This document shows, one piece after another, positions 8,268 to 17,291 of a stretch of DNA of 64,000 nucleotides; the stretch's first letter is position 1; each line of letters begins with the position of its first letter. This DNA comes from Spirosoma telluris (GTDB lineage: Bacteria > Bacteroidota > Bacteroidia > Cytophagales > Spirosomataceae). Where the stretch lies: NCBI GenBank assembly GCA_003259005.1, contig QLII01000001.1, positions 4,790,501 to 4,854,500 on the forward strand. Reading direction: 5' to 3'. The notes below the pieces were generated by a model. The model saw only the letters and a program-made list of their open reading frames with translations, had not been told where the DNA came from and searched no databases. Both the position numbers and the translations under genes were made by a program.

Positions 8268-9165
8268 GTTAGACCGAATTATTGCCGCAAAATGGGCACT
8301 TGAACCAACGTATCATAACCGCTTGGCGCTCATTGCCCAACGTCGGCTTGAACATGGGTTATCTCCTTTTGACATCATCAAGGCGGAAGACCGTAAACAG
8401 CCTTATATAGTCGAAACGTCCGACGAAGACGGCCCAAAGCCCAAGGCTGGGACCGGATACGAACGCCTAGGCCGGTCTGCCCAAAAGTCGGGGCAAGTGG
8501 TGGTTTTGCCCATGATTGGCGCAATAAGCCGGTATGGGGACTTATGTTCCTGGGGGGCGGAAGATTACGCCGGTTGGATTATGGAATTTAACCAGGATTC
8601 CAACGCGTCCGCTATGGTGCTGGAAATGAACGGCCCTGGTGGGGAAGTGGATGGCATTGAAATGCTGGGGGAAGTTATCCGGCAATCTGAAAAACCCATT
8701 GTGGCTTATGTGGCGGGTTGGGCGGCTTCTGCTCATTACTGGCTTGCGAGTCAATGCCGGGAAATTGTGATGGAGTCAGAAACCACATCTTCCGTGGGTT
8801 CCATTGGGGTGTTGGCCATGCACGTTGACTATTCCGCTTTCTACGAAAAAGAGGGCGTAAAGGTCAAAATTATCCGGTCGGAAGGTTCGGAAAACAAAGC
8901 CCTGTTTAACTCGGTCGAACCGCTGACGCCCGAATTGGAAGCGGAAGTCCGGGCGGAATTAACCGTCATTCGGGGGACTTTCATTTCCAACGTTTTAGCC
9001 GGTCGGCCTAAGATCACCGACAAAGCCGATACGCCGGGCGGTGTCTTCAGCGGGAAAATGTTCAACGGCAAACAAGCCCTGAAGAATGGCTTGGCGGATC
9101 GGATTGGCTACTTGGGAGACGCCATTTATAGGGCGGATTTATTAGCCCGCAAACAAGCTGCCTAA
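8266..9165 (+). CDS. S49 family prohead protease (SppA/ClpP-like)
   Basis: 299 residues with the SppA/S49 fold: MNGPGGEVDG (oxyanion region, about 121-130), GWAASAHYWLAS with the probable nucleophile Ser155, SSVGSIGVLAMHVDYS (about 175-190), then the C-terminal GKMFNGKQALKNGLADRIG block. A Lys partner is expected in KVKIIRSEGSENK (200-211) but I cannot say which. Position before a scaffold-like gene and the capsid gene identifies it as the head maturation protease, which trims scaffold and shell proteins during prohead assembly. Confidence 0.88.
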   Translation: MLDRIIAAKWALEPTYHNRLALIAQRRLEHGLSPFDIIKAEDRKQPYIVETSDEDGPKPKAGTGYERLGRSAQKSGQVVVLPMIGAISRYGDLCSWGAEDYAGWIMEFNQDSNASAMVLEMNGPGGEVDGIEMLGEVIRQSEKPIVAYVAGWAASAHYWLASQCREIVMESETTSSVGSIGVLAMHVDYSAFYEKEGVKVKIIRSEGSENKALFNSVEPLTPELEAEVRAELTVIRGTFISNVLAGRPKITDKADTPGGVFSGKMFNGKQALKNGLADRIGYLGDAIYRADLLARKQAA

Positions 9166-9224
9166 AGGCCCGCGCTGGCCACAGTGAAAGTCAATGCAAA
9201 TCCTTTAAAATCAATTAATTAATC

Positions 9225-9686
9225 ATGAAGCAAGTACGTATCAAATTAGCGGATTTATTCCGCGCAAAGTCCAACGAAGAATCCCAAAAAGAAGCCGGAG
9301 TTGCTGAAGATGATGGCAAAGAATCGACCGAAACCGTAACGACGGACCGCACGGAAGAAGGTGGTGAAGAGACGGAAGAGTCTGAAGAAGAAAGCGGTGA
9401 AGAGACGGAAGAGTCTGAAGAAGCGCCCAAAGATTCGGGCAATGGGGAAGCCCAAGTGGTGGAAATGTCCGCGGCTGAATTCGGTCAACTAAAAAAGGAC
9501 GCGGCTTCCTGGCGTTCTGCCAAAGCCGAATTGGAAACGTTGCGGGATTGGAAAGCCAGTTTGGATGGCATCAGCGGTGGCATGGCCAAAGATGACCAAA
9601 GTACACGAAATGGCAAAAAAGGACCTTCCGTTCTGGATACCTCCTGGAATCAGGCTGCTATTGCTTTAGCTGAAAAAGTCAAGTAA
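9225..9686 (+). CDS. Scaffold-like acidic protein, 153 aa
   Basis: Lies between the prohead protease and the capsid gene, the usual place of the scaffolding protein. Highly acidic from about residue 15 to 70 with an in-frame duplication: a 27-bp unit at 9363-9389 is repeated identically at 9396-9422, giving two GEETEESEE blocks. The second half is a helix with coiled-coil potential (FGQLKKDAASWRSAKAELETLRDWKASL). It probably guides shell assembly and is then cleaved out. Confidence 0.7.
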   Translation: MKQVRIKLADLFRAKSNEESQKEAGVAEDDGKESTETVTTDRTEEGGEETEESEEESGEETEESEEAPKDSGNGEAQVVEMSAAEFGQLKKDAASWRSAKAELETLRDWKASLDGISGGMAKDDQSTRNGKKGPSVLDTSWNQAAIALAEKVK

Positions 9687-9768
9687 AGCCGTCCTATTGC
9701 CCGGCTGAAATCCGGTAGAATTTCGAGTCCTGAAAACGCTAAATGCAAACTTAATTTTTTAACCAGTT

Positions 9769-10758
9769 ATGCCAGATTCGTTAAATCTTACGGCCTTGGC
9801 CGCGTCCCTGGAAACGTATGCAAGGGACAACCAAGAACATATTTTCCTGAAGGCGTTGGTTCCGGGCGTTGGTAGTGGGATTGCCAATTCTCCGATTGTT
9901 CCTATTTCGGAGTACATGACCATGATGCAAGCCACGGACGAAGTAGTCCTGACCAACTTGGAAGTGGGTGACGTGGCACAGCCCGGCGGCAAAAACACGT
10001 TCAACCCAAGCCAAAACGCGGTGAACTTCAAGCCACGTAAAGGGAAGGTTCGTCAGGCCAAGGTTGATTTGCAGTTTACGCACACGCAAATTATCGCCCT
10101 ATACAAGTCGTATATGGGTCAGGTTCGGGCCAAGAATATTGACCCGCAAACGTTGCCGTTTGAAGAATATATTACGGCCCGCGTGATTGCCAAGTTTCAG
10201 GAAAATATCCGGGTTCAAACCCTGTACAATGGTGTTTATAATGCCGCCGGGTCAACGCCTTTGGACATCAATGACGGGCTGAAAACCCAACTGTTGGCGG
10301 CTATTGTTGCGGGTGACATTCCGGCGGGCAACGTCATTGATACGGCGGTCATCACGGCTACGAACTGTGTTTCGGAAACGGAAAAAGTATTGGCCGGTAT
10401 TCCTGACGCGGAATTCTACGGTGGTTTAGTCTGCGTTTGCTCGCGCCAATACAAAACCAATTACGAGTCTGATTATCGGACCCGTTGGGGTACGCTTCCC
10501 TACAACCAAGGACAACTGAAGCCCAATATTGTAGGAACGGACATTCCCTTCATTGTGGAACCCGGTTTGGCTGGTTTTGGTCGTCCAATCTTTACGCCCA
10601 TTGGCAACCTGGTTTATCTGTATGATGACCTTTCCGGCGCTGATACGTTGGCGGTCGATTACCAAAAACGGACGCGTGACATTGCCTGGGTAATGGACGC
10701 TCAAGTAGGTTCCGGTATTGCCGTAGCGGAACGCGTCTGGACTAACGACGGCGTATAA
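9769..10758 (+). CDS. Major capsid protein
   Basis: 329 residues, directly after the protease and scaffold genes and before a strong terminator. Long helix at the N-terminus, then the beta-rich HK97-like pattern, and a C-terminal block ending in RTRDIAWVMDAQVGSGIAVAERVWTNDG, as in capsid proteins of Bacteroidota phages. There is no transmembrane segment or enzyme motif. The isolated strong terminator behind it fits high-level expression. Assignment rests on context and general pattern. Confidence 0.82.
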   Translation: MPDSLNLTALAASLETYARDNQEHIFLKALVPGVGSGIANSPIVPISEYMTMMQATDEVVLTNLEVGDVAQPGGKNTFNPSQNAVNFKPRKGKVRQAKVDLQFTHTQIIALYKSYMGQVRAKNIDPQTLPFEEYITARVIAKFQENIRVQTLYNGVYNAAGSTPLDINDGLKTQLLAAIVAGDIPAGNVIDTAVITATNCVSETEKVLAGIPDAEFYGGLVCVCSRQYKTNYESDYRTRWGTLPYNQGQLKPNIVGTDIPFIVEPGLAGFGRPIFTPIGNLVYLYDDLSGADTLAVDYQKRTRDIAWVMDAQVGSGIAVAERVWTNDGV

Positions 10759-10762
10759 ACAT

Positions 10763-10798
10763 GTCAACCGGGTCTGAAGCGATTCAGGCCCGGTTGAC
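10763..10798 (+). terminator. Rho-independent terminator behind capsid gene
   Basis: 10-bp arms gtcaaccggg / cccggttgac with an inner tctgaa/ttcag pairing. Confidence 0.85.
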
Positions 10799-10848
10799 TT
10801 TATCCAGTTAATTCAATTCTAACAAGTTCACGTTTAATTTATTACACT

Positions 10849-11525
10849 GTGAAAGCAAAAACAGTTATTTCCTTTTTATTGGCCGCGGTTGCCTTTGCCA
10901 TTGCGGTCGTTTTGCCCAATGAGTTAATGGCCTTGGCGCATGATGTACAAACCCAAGATTTGCTTCATCATGCGCCCATTTTAGGTATGGCCACGGTTAG
11001 TTTAGCCAACCTGGACGGAACGTCTTTCCAGACGCCAAACCCTGGGGAACGCGCCTTTTGCTAGTTGTCAACTGTAAAGACATTTCGGGCGTATGGCCTA
11101 AACCCGCGGACATAGTAACTGGGGAAATCGCAACGGGTCCCACAATGGTAGCCACGGCCAAAATTGCCACGTATCAGTTTCCGGACGGAACCTTCAGTTT
11201 ACAGGATGCCCAAGACGGGGAACCGGGCTTCCAGTCCTATAAGCATACTGCCGGGTTTATGTTGGCGGGCTTCAGCAAAACGATTACCGCCGAATTAGCG
11301 AAACATTTGAATTCGGGTTCGTTGATTATTGGGGAAATGAATGACGGTCAATACTCGCTTGTGGGCGCTACTGATAACCCGCTATACATCAAAGCGGCCT
11401 TTAACTCGGGCGCTAAAGGTTCAGACAAACGCGGTTATACGCTGAAGGCCGAACAGGATGGCTTTATGTGGGGGGTTCTGCCAATTAAATCAACGGTGGT
11501 GACTGCTTTGACGCTGTTGCCCTAA
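10849..11525 (+). CDS. Tail tube-like protein (frameshifted at 11044-11047)
   Basis: Two frames meet here. The first (GTG at 10849) begins with a hydrophobic segment and reads LANLDGTSFQTPNPG before running out of frame; the second continues LVVNCKDISGVWPKPADI to 11525. Adding one G to the GGGG run at 11044-11047 joins them as NPGGTRLLLVVNCKDIS, which matches the N-terminal GG pattern of this tail-protein family. KGSDKRGYTLKAEQDGFMWG near the end supports a tail tube or similar beta-rich tail protein. The ATG at 10987 is a possible internal start, in which case the first 46 residues would be a separate membrane peptide fused by read-through. Confidence 0.65.
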
Positions 11526-11535
11526 TCTTTAGTTA

Positions 11536-11727
11536 ATGCTGACAAAATACGATTTGGTCAACGTCCCGGAAGGGGGCGTTGACCACTTGGTCGAATCCCG
11601 GCGCTATTCGATCAATGACCAACTGACAGACCAAGATGCTGAAGTACTAATCAACGCCGGATTAGGTCACTACTTCAAGCTAAAACCAACAAAAGCTGAT
11701 GAAAAAGATAACCCAAAAGCCAGATGA
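11536..11727 (+). CDS. Hypothetical small phage protein, 63 aa
   Basis: Follows the tail tube gene by 10 bases. Contains an LTDQDAEVLINAGLGHYFKL stretch reminiscent of small phage head-tail proteins that ride behind the tail tube gene. Its 3' end overlaps the next gene by 29 bases. Confidence 0.6.
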   Translation: MLTKYDLVNVPEGGVDHLVESRRYSINDQLTDQDAEVLINAGLGHYFKLKPTKADEKDNPKAR

Positions 11728-11890
11728 ATTAACCGTGGTTTTGGATCTATGCGACGAAGATGAACGGGCGGAACGAATCCGGGCCAATGCTGACGCGGAA
11801 TTATCTATCATGAAGGAAGCGTCCCGAAAGCGTCAGGAAGCCGCGGAAGCCCTGGCAGAAGCATACCAAGAAGACCGGCGGGAAGCCTAG
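11699..11890 (+). CDS. Small charged coiled-coil protein, 63 aa
   Basis: Overlaps the preceding gene by 29 bases in another frame. Almost wholly helical and charged (RAERIRANADAELSIMKEASRKRQ). Closed by the terminator at 11913-11942. Possibly a chaperone or scaffold peptide; function unknown. Confidence 0.55.
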   Translation: MKKITQKPDELTVVLDLCDEDERAERIRANADAELSIMKEASRKRQEAAEALAEAYQEDRREA

Positions 11891-11912
11891 CCAAACACTC
11901 AATTATTCATCC

Positions 11913-11942
11913 AAAAAAAGCCGGTATTGTCCGGCTTTTTTT
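11913..11942 (+). terminator. Rho-independent terminator
   Basis: aaaaaaagccgg / ccggctttttt with six-base loop; flanking A and T tracts make it bidirectional. Confidence 0.85.
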
Positions 11943-11957
11943 GTGGCAAAAACTACC

Positions 11958-12383
11958 ATGAACAAACCGGATTTATTTCCAAGCCTGACTGAATTTATAG
12001 CCGCGTCGGACATCAATCCGCGGGCGCTTCGACTAGCCCTTGATAGCTATTTGGAAAACGTCAACGAGATTATGAATGTGGACTATAATCACTATGAAAA
12101 CCCGTTTGGGTTTCTTCAGGCTGAAGGCTACCGGCAAACTATCAATAACTTTTTCAACCTTTTGAATGATGACAGAACAGGAATGGAAGAACCAACGAAG
12201 CAAAGCCAGTGCCAACCTGGAACTTCTGAAGATGAAAAAACGGGGGGGATTGGTCAGTCAGGAAGAACTAGACGAAGCCAGCCGGATACTAAACGCGTTG
12301 ATGACTTACCAACCGGAAGCGGTTCCGGAAATGGCCGAAATTCAGCCCGATTGTCCAACCATTCCGACAAAAGCAGGAATTGA
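11958..12383 (+). CDS. Hypothetical phage protein (tail assembly region)
   Basis: Preferred start is the ATG at 11958; a GTG at 11943 sits in the terminator T-run. The first 70 residues (MNKPDLFPSLTEFIAASD...) look genuine. The last 70 residues overlap the next gene in another frame and are Ser/Gly/Arg-rich, like an out-of-frame reading, so the true C-terminus may be near 12170. Position between tail tube and later tail genes would suit a tail assembly chaperone, but that is a guess. Confidence 0.5.
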   Translation: MNKPDLFPSLTEFIAASDINPRALRLALDSYLENVNEIMNVDYNHYENPFGFLQAEGYRQTINNFFNLLNDDRTGMEEPTKQSQCQPGTSEDEKTGGIGQSGRTRRSQPDTKRVDDLPTGSGSGNGRNSARLSNHSDKSRN

Positions 12384-12846
12384 AATTCCGGTTATGCCGG
12401 TGGCTGAATTTACGCGCTTACTAGAAGAATTAACCCTTCAGAAATCCGAATTCCATAAACAAATGGCTATTCGGTGCAATAAGCTGAAGGATATTCCGGA
12501 CCATGAATCCGCCAAAGAACTGGTGGACGAAATTGACCATTATTATGAACGCCGGACGGAAATGGCCGTCAAAATTAATTTCCTAAAGGCTAACGGGCGC
12601 TTGCCTGAAGATTCGGGCAACAATCAACCGGCGGAAGATTTGCAATTGAAGTTCTTGGAAAACCTTCCAGCGGATAAGTATGAATTGTCAAAGCTGTTAA
12701 CTACAATCCTCCCGAATCTATCCAAGGCCCGCGGAAAGCTTCAGGCGGTCAAAGACCAAGTAAAACGGGTTCATTATAGCCAGAAAGTGGCACGATTGGA
12801 AGCGGAAGTGGCGTTGATACGGAGTAGAATTAAGGCTTTATCGTAG
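12166..12846 (+). CDS. Hypothetical phage coiled-coil protein, 226 aa
   Basis: Starts at an ATGATG preceded by an in-frame TGA. Helical, charged, with coiled-coil potential in the last 60 residues (ARGKLQAVKDQVKRVHYSQK). No membrane segment. The G7 run at its start (cgg ggg gga) is in frame, so this run was read correctly. Function unknown; probably a tail-assembly or virion-associated protein. Confidence 0.65.
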   Translation: MMTEQEWKNQRSKASANLELLKMKKRGGLVSQEELDEASRILNALMTYQPEAVPEMAEIQPDCPTIPTKAGIEIPVMPVAEFTRLLEELTLQKSEFHKQMAIRCNKLKDIPDHESAKELVDEIDHYYERRTEMAVKINFLKANGRLPEDSGNNQPAEDLQLKFLENLPADKYELSKLLTTILPNLSKARGKLQAVKDQVKRVHYSQKVARLEAEVALIRSRIKALS

Positions 12847-12898
12847 TTTAGTATATTACTTACCACCTGAACTACAATATCTAAAACGCATAAGCCTC

Positions 12899-13768
12899 AT
12901 GGAATACAAAAAAAACCATACAATCCCAAGAGTTATTTTAAAGGAATGGGTTTCAAAAAAAGACGGCCTGGAAGGAGTATTTGTCTATGAAATAGATAAG
13001 AAAAAAGAATACTTTTCTTCAGCTAAGGGTGGAAGGGGGTTCTCTTTCGCAATAACAAATTTTTTATATGTCCCCGATATTGACGGCAAAAAACACCCAA
13101 ACCTTGAAAAATGGAAGAGTGGCTTGGAGAGTGTGCTATCTAAATTTATAAGATCGATTAAAAGCCAGCAAGTAAAAGGGTTAGTAAAAGATAATGCAGA
13201 ACTTGCACTAATCCTAATGTCAATTATTTCATTGGATGCTACATCAAAATATGATATTGAATTAGGCTATAAATTTTTAATAGATAATCCAGAATATAAA
13301 AAATTAATAAGTGGTGAGCCAGAGAGAGAAATAAAAATACTTTTACTGGAAAATGCTGTCAATTCAGTTAATGAGGAAATTAGTAATTATGAAGCGATAG
13401 AATTTACCGTACTTACCGCCGGAGAAGATAGCGAGTTTATCTATTGCGATAGACCGCTAATCTCAAAGCCGTTCGATGAAACCTCTTTCATTGTGCTTAC
13501 GAAAAATACTCTACTAGCTTTTAAAAATGTTAAGGGCACATCTACAATAGAATATAAGGAATGCAGGCCAGACATGGTTGATAATGTAAATCAGCTTATG
13601 GTGGAGCGATCCCGTGAATGGATTATAGCTTCGAAACAAGCTATTTTAGATAAGTATAAAGCAATAATTGGCTCTGATAGGTGGATAAGATCTGTAAAAG
13701 AAGATCGTATTGTATATACTCCAATTAAAAATTTGAAACACGGTAATTATTTTAAAAGTCTTGAATAA
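12899..13768 (+). CDS. DUF4238-like protein (cargo island 2)
   Basis: 289 residues, distinctly more AT-rich than the phage genes on either side. The N-terminus KKNHTIPRVILKEWVSKKDG and the later EFIYCDRPLISKPF match the layout of DUF4238 proteins (NHxIPxxxLxxW ... D/S-D-x-P). That family is scattered among bacteria and mobile elements; its biochemical role is not established. Location in the late operon with foreign composition suggests a moron or defence cargo. Confidence 0.65.
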   Translation: MEYKKNHTIPRVILKEWVSKKDGLEGVFVYEIDKKKEYFSSAKGGRGFSFAITNFLYVPDIDGKKHPNLEKWKSGLESVLSKFIRSIKSQQVKGLVKDNAELALILMSIISLDATSKYDIELGYKFLIDNPEYKKLISGEPEREIKILLLENAVNSVNEEISNYEAIEFTVLTAGEDSEFIYCDRPLISKPFDETSFIVLTKNTLLAFKNVKGTSTIEYKECRPDMVDNVNQLMVERSREWIIASKQAILDKYKAIIGSDRWIRSVKEDRIVYTPIKNLKHGNYFKSLE

Positions 13769-13785
13769 TACTGTTATTAATTCAC

Positions 13786-13832
13786 ATTATAAAGAAAATT
13801 CAAATGTAGCTCTTTCGAGTTTTCTTTATAAT
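13786..13832. terminator. AT-rich hairpin, possible bidirectional terminator
   Basis: Perfect 13-bp arms attataaagaaaa / ttttctttataat around a 21-base loop, 18 bases after the DUF4238-like gene. Confidence 0.5.
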
Positions 13833-13836
13833 TAGT

Positions 13837-13910
13837 GGTCGTGCGAAAAGCTGCATGGGAACCGGCCTATTGTATTCTTTATCGACGTAGTGACCTTATC
13901 GAAAAAAGAA
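13837..13910 (+). ncRNA. Degenerate copy of a structured leader element (copy A)
   Basis: Aligns over about 70 bases, with a single one-base gap, to the leader at 14857-14930 before the terminase gene. Shared blocks include aaagct, cct-ttgtat and ctt-tcgaaa. The stems seen in the other copy are eroded here. The two copies flank the cargo gene at 13970, so this may be a duplication left by its insertion. Confidence 0.35.
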
Positions 13911-13969
13911 AGCGGCCTTGATATGGAGTAGAATTAGTATTATAATTTAGAGTTTTAAATGTCGCTTCT

Positions 13970-14755
13970 ATGAAAACACCACTACATCTATTTATTGGCC
14001 TGTTACTGTTAGTGTCAACGGTACAAGCCAAACCAACACCTACCGATTCGCTAAAGGCTCAACAAGCGTTGATAAATAAGAGGTTTGATAGTCTTGCAAC
14101 AGGCTTGCAAAAGTTATCTAGGACTAATGATTCATTAAATAAGGAATTGACTTACTTTCGGGCAAAGGAAGATTTCTATGTAATGGCTGTGGATAGACAA
14201 GGGAGTCATTTTGAGTGGTTTATAGCTACTTTAATAACAATTGCTGGATTGATCTCGTATAGTTATTTTAGCCGTCAATTTAATATAATAAAAGGTGAAG
14301 GAGAAGCACAATTAAATAGCTTTAAAGAAGAACATAATTTAATGGCGTCTGATTATGTAAAGGTAAAAATTGATTTGTATAGTAAAATCGCTAAAATAAC
14401 TAACAATATAGACGTTTATAATAGTAAGAATAGAAAGAGTTTACTACGGCAATTAGATGGTTTAAATTTGCGGCTTGGTTGTATAATGTTTGCTAAAGAA
14501 GCATATATGCTATCTAAGGGTGAAGAAAGAGAGAAGATTACAGATGATATAGCTAACTATGTAATTCGCGTAAACAATAAACTTGATCAAATAGATTTAG
14601 AACTTAAAAGTGTAGAAGATAAAAGTACATATATTGGAATAATTAAGAAAAGATATGAAAATTCTGTTCCGGTTTTTGACGTATTAATCTCACAAAATAA
14701 TTCGTCATTTTCTTCCAAACTAGCGGCAACTAAAGATCGTTTGTCACAATATTAG
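13970..14755 (+). CDS. Signal-peptide membrane protein with coiled coil (cargo island 2)
   Basis: 261 residues. N-terminal signal peptide (FIGLLLLVSTVQA, cleavage near residue 20), a periplasmic helical stretch, one transmembrane segment (WFIATLITIAGLISYSYF, about 83-100), then a long cytoplasmic helical, coiled-coil-prone region. AT-rich like its neighbour at 12899. No family recognised; topology would suit an envelope sensor or exclusion protein, which is speculation. Confidence 0.65.
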   Translation: MKTPLHLFIGLLLLVSTVQAKPTPTDSLKAQQALINKRFDSLATGLQKLSRTNDSLNKELTYFRAKEDFYVMAVDRQGSHFEWFIATLITIAGLISYSYFSRQFNIIKGEGEAQLNSFKEEHNLMASDYVKVKIDLYSKIAKITNNIDVYNSKNRKSLLRQLDGLNLRLGCIMFAKEAYMLSKGEEREKITDDIANYVIRVNNKLDQIDLELKSVEDKSTYIGIIKKRYENSVPVFDVLISQNNSSFSSKLAATKDRLSQY

Positions 14756-14784
14756 GTTTGAATTTTTAATCATCAAATAGTAAG

Positions 14785-14813
14785 AAAGCCCAAGCGGATT
14801 CCGTTTGGGCTTT
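14785..14813 (+). terminator. Rho-independent terminator
   Basis: aaagcccaagcgg / ccgtttgggcttt with one G-T pair and a three-base loop; T-rich after. Right border of cargo island 2. Confidence 0.8.
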
Positions 14814-14856
14814 GCTGTTTTTTGATGTTTAACCACATAACCAGTAAAAGTCATGA

Positions 14857-14930
14857 GGTTGACGGCAAAGCTACGGGGAAACCCGTCCTGTTGTATGGCT
14901 TAGGGCGTCAGTAATCTTGTCGAAAGACGA
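14857..14930 (+). ncRNA. Possible structured leader RNA before terminase (copy B)
   Basis: Can fold as an outer stem tgacg (14860-14864) with cgtca (14906-14910), an inner acggg-gaaa-cccgt hairpin (14873-14886) with a GNRA loop, and a second gtc-gaaa-gac hairpin (14919-14928). A related copy lies at 13837-13910. The terminase start codon is 15 bases on. It could be a cis-regulatory RNA or a phage packaging/recognition site; I do not recognise a known class. Confidence 0.4.
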
Positions 14931-14944
14931 ATTCACGGACGTAT

Positions 14945-15472
14945 ATGGCAAAAAGTAAATCCTTGGCCCGGCTGAAGAACAGGCTTCAGGTTGAACCGGA
15001 CAAGCTGGATAAGTACATGGACCATTACCTAAATGGTACGCCTTTAGATGAAGAAGGGGTGGTCATGTTGGAGCGTTACCGGAAGGCTTGGTCCTGGCTA
15101 TCCATGGGAAGGCCCTATGAAACCATACTATCCATGTTAATGAAGGATTACCGCCTTCAGGAACGGCAATGCCGCTACATTATAGCGGAATCCGTTTTCC
15201 TTCATGGCAATGTCAGTCAGTTAGACAAAGCTGGAAAGAAGGTGGCTTCAGCCGCGTTTTATCGGCTTATTGCCAACATGGCAATGATGAACCAGGAGTT
15301 TGACGCGGCAACCCGCGCTTGGGAAAAAGCGGACAAACTGGAAGGGTTGTTGGACGAAGAAGACGCCGGTTGGGACCCGGAAGCATTCACCAAACCGGGC
15401 AAGTTCGTCTTCATCAATAACGTGAATGTCCTTCATCAACAACTTAAAAAAGGGATGGAAGACGATGAATAA
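14945..15472 (+). CDS. Terminase small subunit
   Basis: 175 residues, directly before and overlapping the large subunit gene. Helical, with a central DNA-binding-like part (MGRPYETILSMLMKDYRLQERQCRYII) and a C-terminal oligomerisation region; the end FVFINNVNVLHQQLKKG is like small terminases of Bacteroidota phages. It recognises the packaging site and loads DNA onto the large subunit. Identity rests on context and pattern. Confidence 0.8.
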   Translation: MAKSKSLARLKNRLQVEPDKLDKYMDHYLNGTPLDEEGVVMLERYRKAWSWLSMGRPYETILSMLMKDYRLQERQCRYIIAESVFLHGNVSQLDKAGKKVASAAFYRLIANMAMMNQEFDAATRAWEKADKLEGLLDEEDAGWDPEAFTKPGKFVFINNVNVLHQQLKKGMEDDE

Positions 15473-17034
15473 GAAGGAGAAAATCCGGGAAATATACGCC
15501 CATGCTAAACAGCAAAAATTCCTAAAATCCCGCGCTCGTCGAAAGACGTTTTTGGGTGGCCGCGGCTCGGGCAAAACCACAACGTTAGGCTATACCAATG
15601 GCCAAGCGTTTGAATGTATGCCGCGGGCCAAGTTCATTTTGACCGGATTGACCTATATACAACTCGACTTGATTGTACTTCCTGAAGTCAAAAATGCCCT
15701 TTCCCGAATGGGCTATTTTGAGTATTCCAAGTCAACGCCCTGGGGGTGTACGTAGTTGGTCAACAACCGCCCGAACATTGGGTCAAGCCCTATTCCGCGC
15801 CCGGAAAAAAGGCGTGGCAATACTGCATGACCTTCATTAATGGCTATTGTATCCAATTAGCCAGTCAGGACCGGCCCGATAGTCAACGGGGTATCAATTC
15901 GGACGGCGTGTTTGTCGATGAATCGGCTACCATGTCGGAAGACTTTTTAAACAAGATCATTCTTCCCGCAAAACGGGCCAATAAATTAGCGCCCTTTGCC
16001 AAGCATCATTTGCACCTATGCTTCTATGATTTCACGTCCGCGCCCTGGACCGTGGAAGGGGGTTGGATGCTGAAGACGGAAGATAAATGGAAAGCCGAAT
16101 TGGAGTTACGCGCCCGGATGACCGACGCCGAAAAATTGGCCGTTCCACCCTCAACTTTATTCCTGGAAAGTACCTGGGAAGACAACCGGGAAGTCCTTCC
16201 GGACAACTATTATAAGGACCTGGAAGATACCCTGGACGCCCTGACGCTAGACATTGAAGTATGGAACAAACGCTTTACCCAACGGCCCGATGGGTTTTAC
16301 TATGCCTTCAATACAAGCAAACATTGTTACTACAAAGCCTATCGGTATGAACACGATGACAAGACGGGCTTAACGCTCCATCAATCCAATGACTACCGGG
16401 AAGATAGGAAGCTGGAAGTTAGTCTTGACTTCAACGCGGCTATTTGCTGGCTGGTTATCTGTCAGGAAATCGGGCGTGAATTTCGCCAGATAGACAGCAT
16501 CTTCAAGAAGCCTACCATTGGCATACAAACCAACCTAGTCATCCAATTGGCGGAAGCCTTTGACCTGACCTATGGCAAGCATCCAACCAAGGAAGTAGAT
16601 GTGTGGGGGACCCGTCAGGTAGGGCAAAGTCTGCGGGTACATCGGAAAGTAATAAGCCTTTCCTGGATCAGTTTGCAGATTATTTAATTAAAAAAGGGTG
16701 GCGGGTCAACAGGAAATATACTGGCTTTCAATACCCTTCCCATAAAGATAAATACCTTCTCTTGAACTACCTGTTTGAAGAAGAGTCAGAACGCACTCCA
16801 AGACTCAGGTTCAATCAGATTACGAATAAGCCTTTTATCATAGCCCTGCAACAGACCAGGACCAAGGACGGCTTCCAAAAGGACAAGGGCAGTGAACAGA
16901 CGGCCAAGAATCGGGAGTATGCCACGGATGGAACGGACGCCTATGACTACATCATCTGGGGTAAGTACAAGAAGCTGATGCCGTCTGGGGTCAAGCGTGG
17001 CTTCAGTAATTCGATAGTCATCCTATCCCACTAA
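15465..17034 (+). CDS. terL: Terminase large subunit (two frameshifts)
   Basis: DNA-packaging ATPase/nuclease of about 520 residues. Preferred start is the ATG at 15465, overlapping the small-subunit stop; a longer in-frame start lies at 15426. Walker A is GGRGSGKTTT (about residue 30), Walker B GVFVDESATMS, and RNase H-like nuclease acids are visible in VSLDFNAA and AYDYIIWGK. The coding frame breaks at the G5 run 15742-15746 and again at the G5 run 16605-16609; in both places one more G restores the frame (TPWG|VYVVGQQ and VWG|DPSGRAK). Either assembly errors or inactivation of packaging. Confidence 0.88.
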
Positions 17035-17154
17035 GCAACCTAGTTAACAACGTTTTATAATCGCTTTTTCAAGCTGGCAATTGCCACCCGCGGTAAAGGG
17101 TGCGTTGGGCTGAAATGTGTAAAACGGCGCTAAAATTGGAAACCTGAATCCAAT

Positions 17155-17211
17155 GGCCTGTTTGATAAGGAATTGCCGGAAAACAGACTGCAATCCATTA
17201 TCAAACAGGCC
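17155..17211 (+). terminator. Rho-independent terminator
   Basis: Perfect 14-bp arms ggcctgtttgataa / ttatcaaacaggcc with a 29-base loop, followed by a T run, in the gap between terL and the next gene. Confidence 0.8.
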
Positions 17212-17291
17212 CTTTTTATGACCAAAAAACCGTCCTATTGATGCTGAAATGATCGAACTAAGCTTGCCATGAATTCAACAAGCTCAAGAAT

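Noticed and set aside
14857..14930. Cyclic-di-GMP (GEMM-I) or other known riboswitch
   Set aside because: It has GAAA loops and an ggcaaagc string, but not the conserved core and stem order of GEMM-I; no other class fits by eye.
15465..17034. Programmed frameshifting or split terL genes
   Set aside because: Both breaks are at G5 runs and are cured by one extra G; the same type of break occurs in unrelated genes, so a common technical or mutational cause is simpler.
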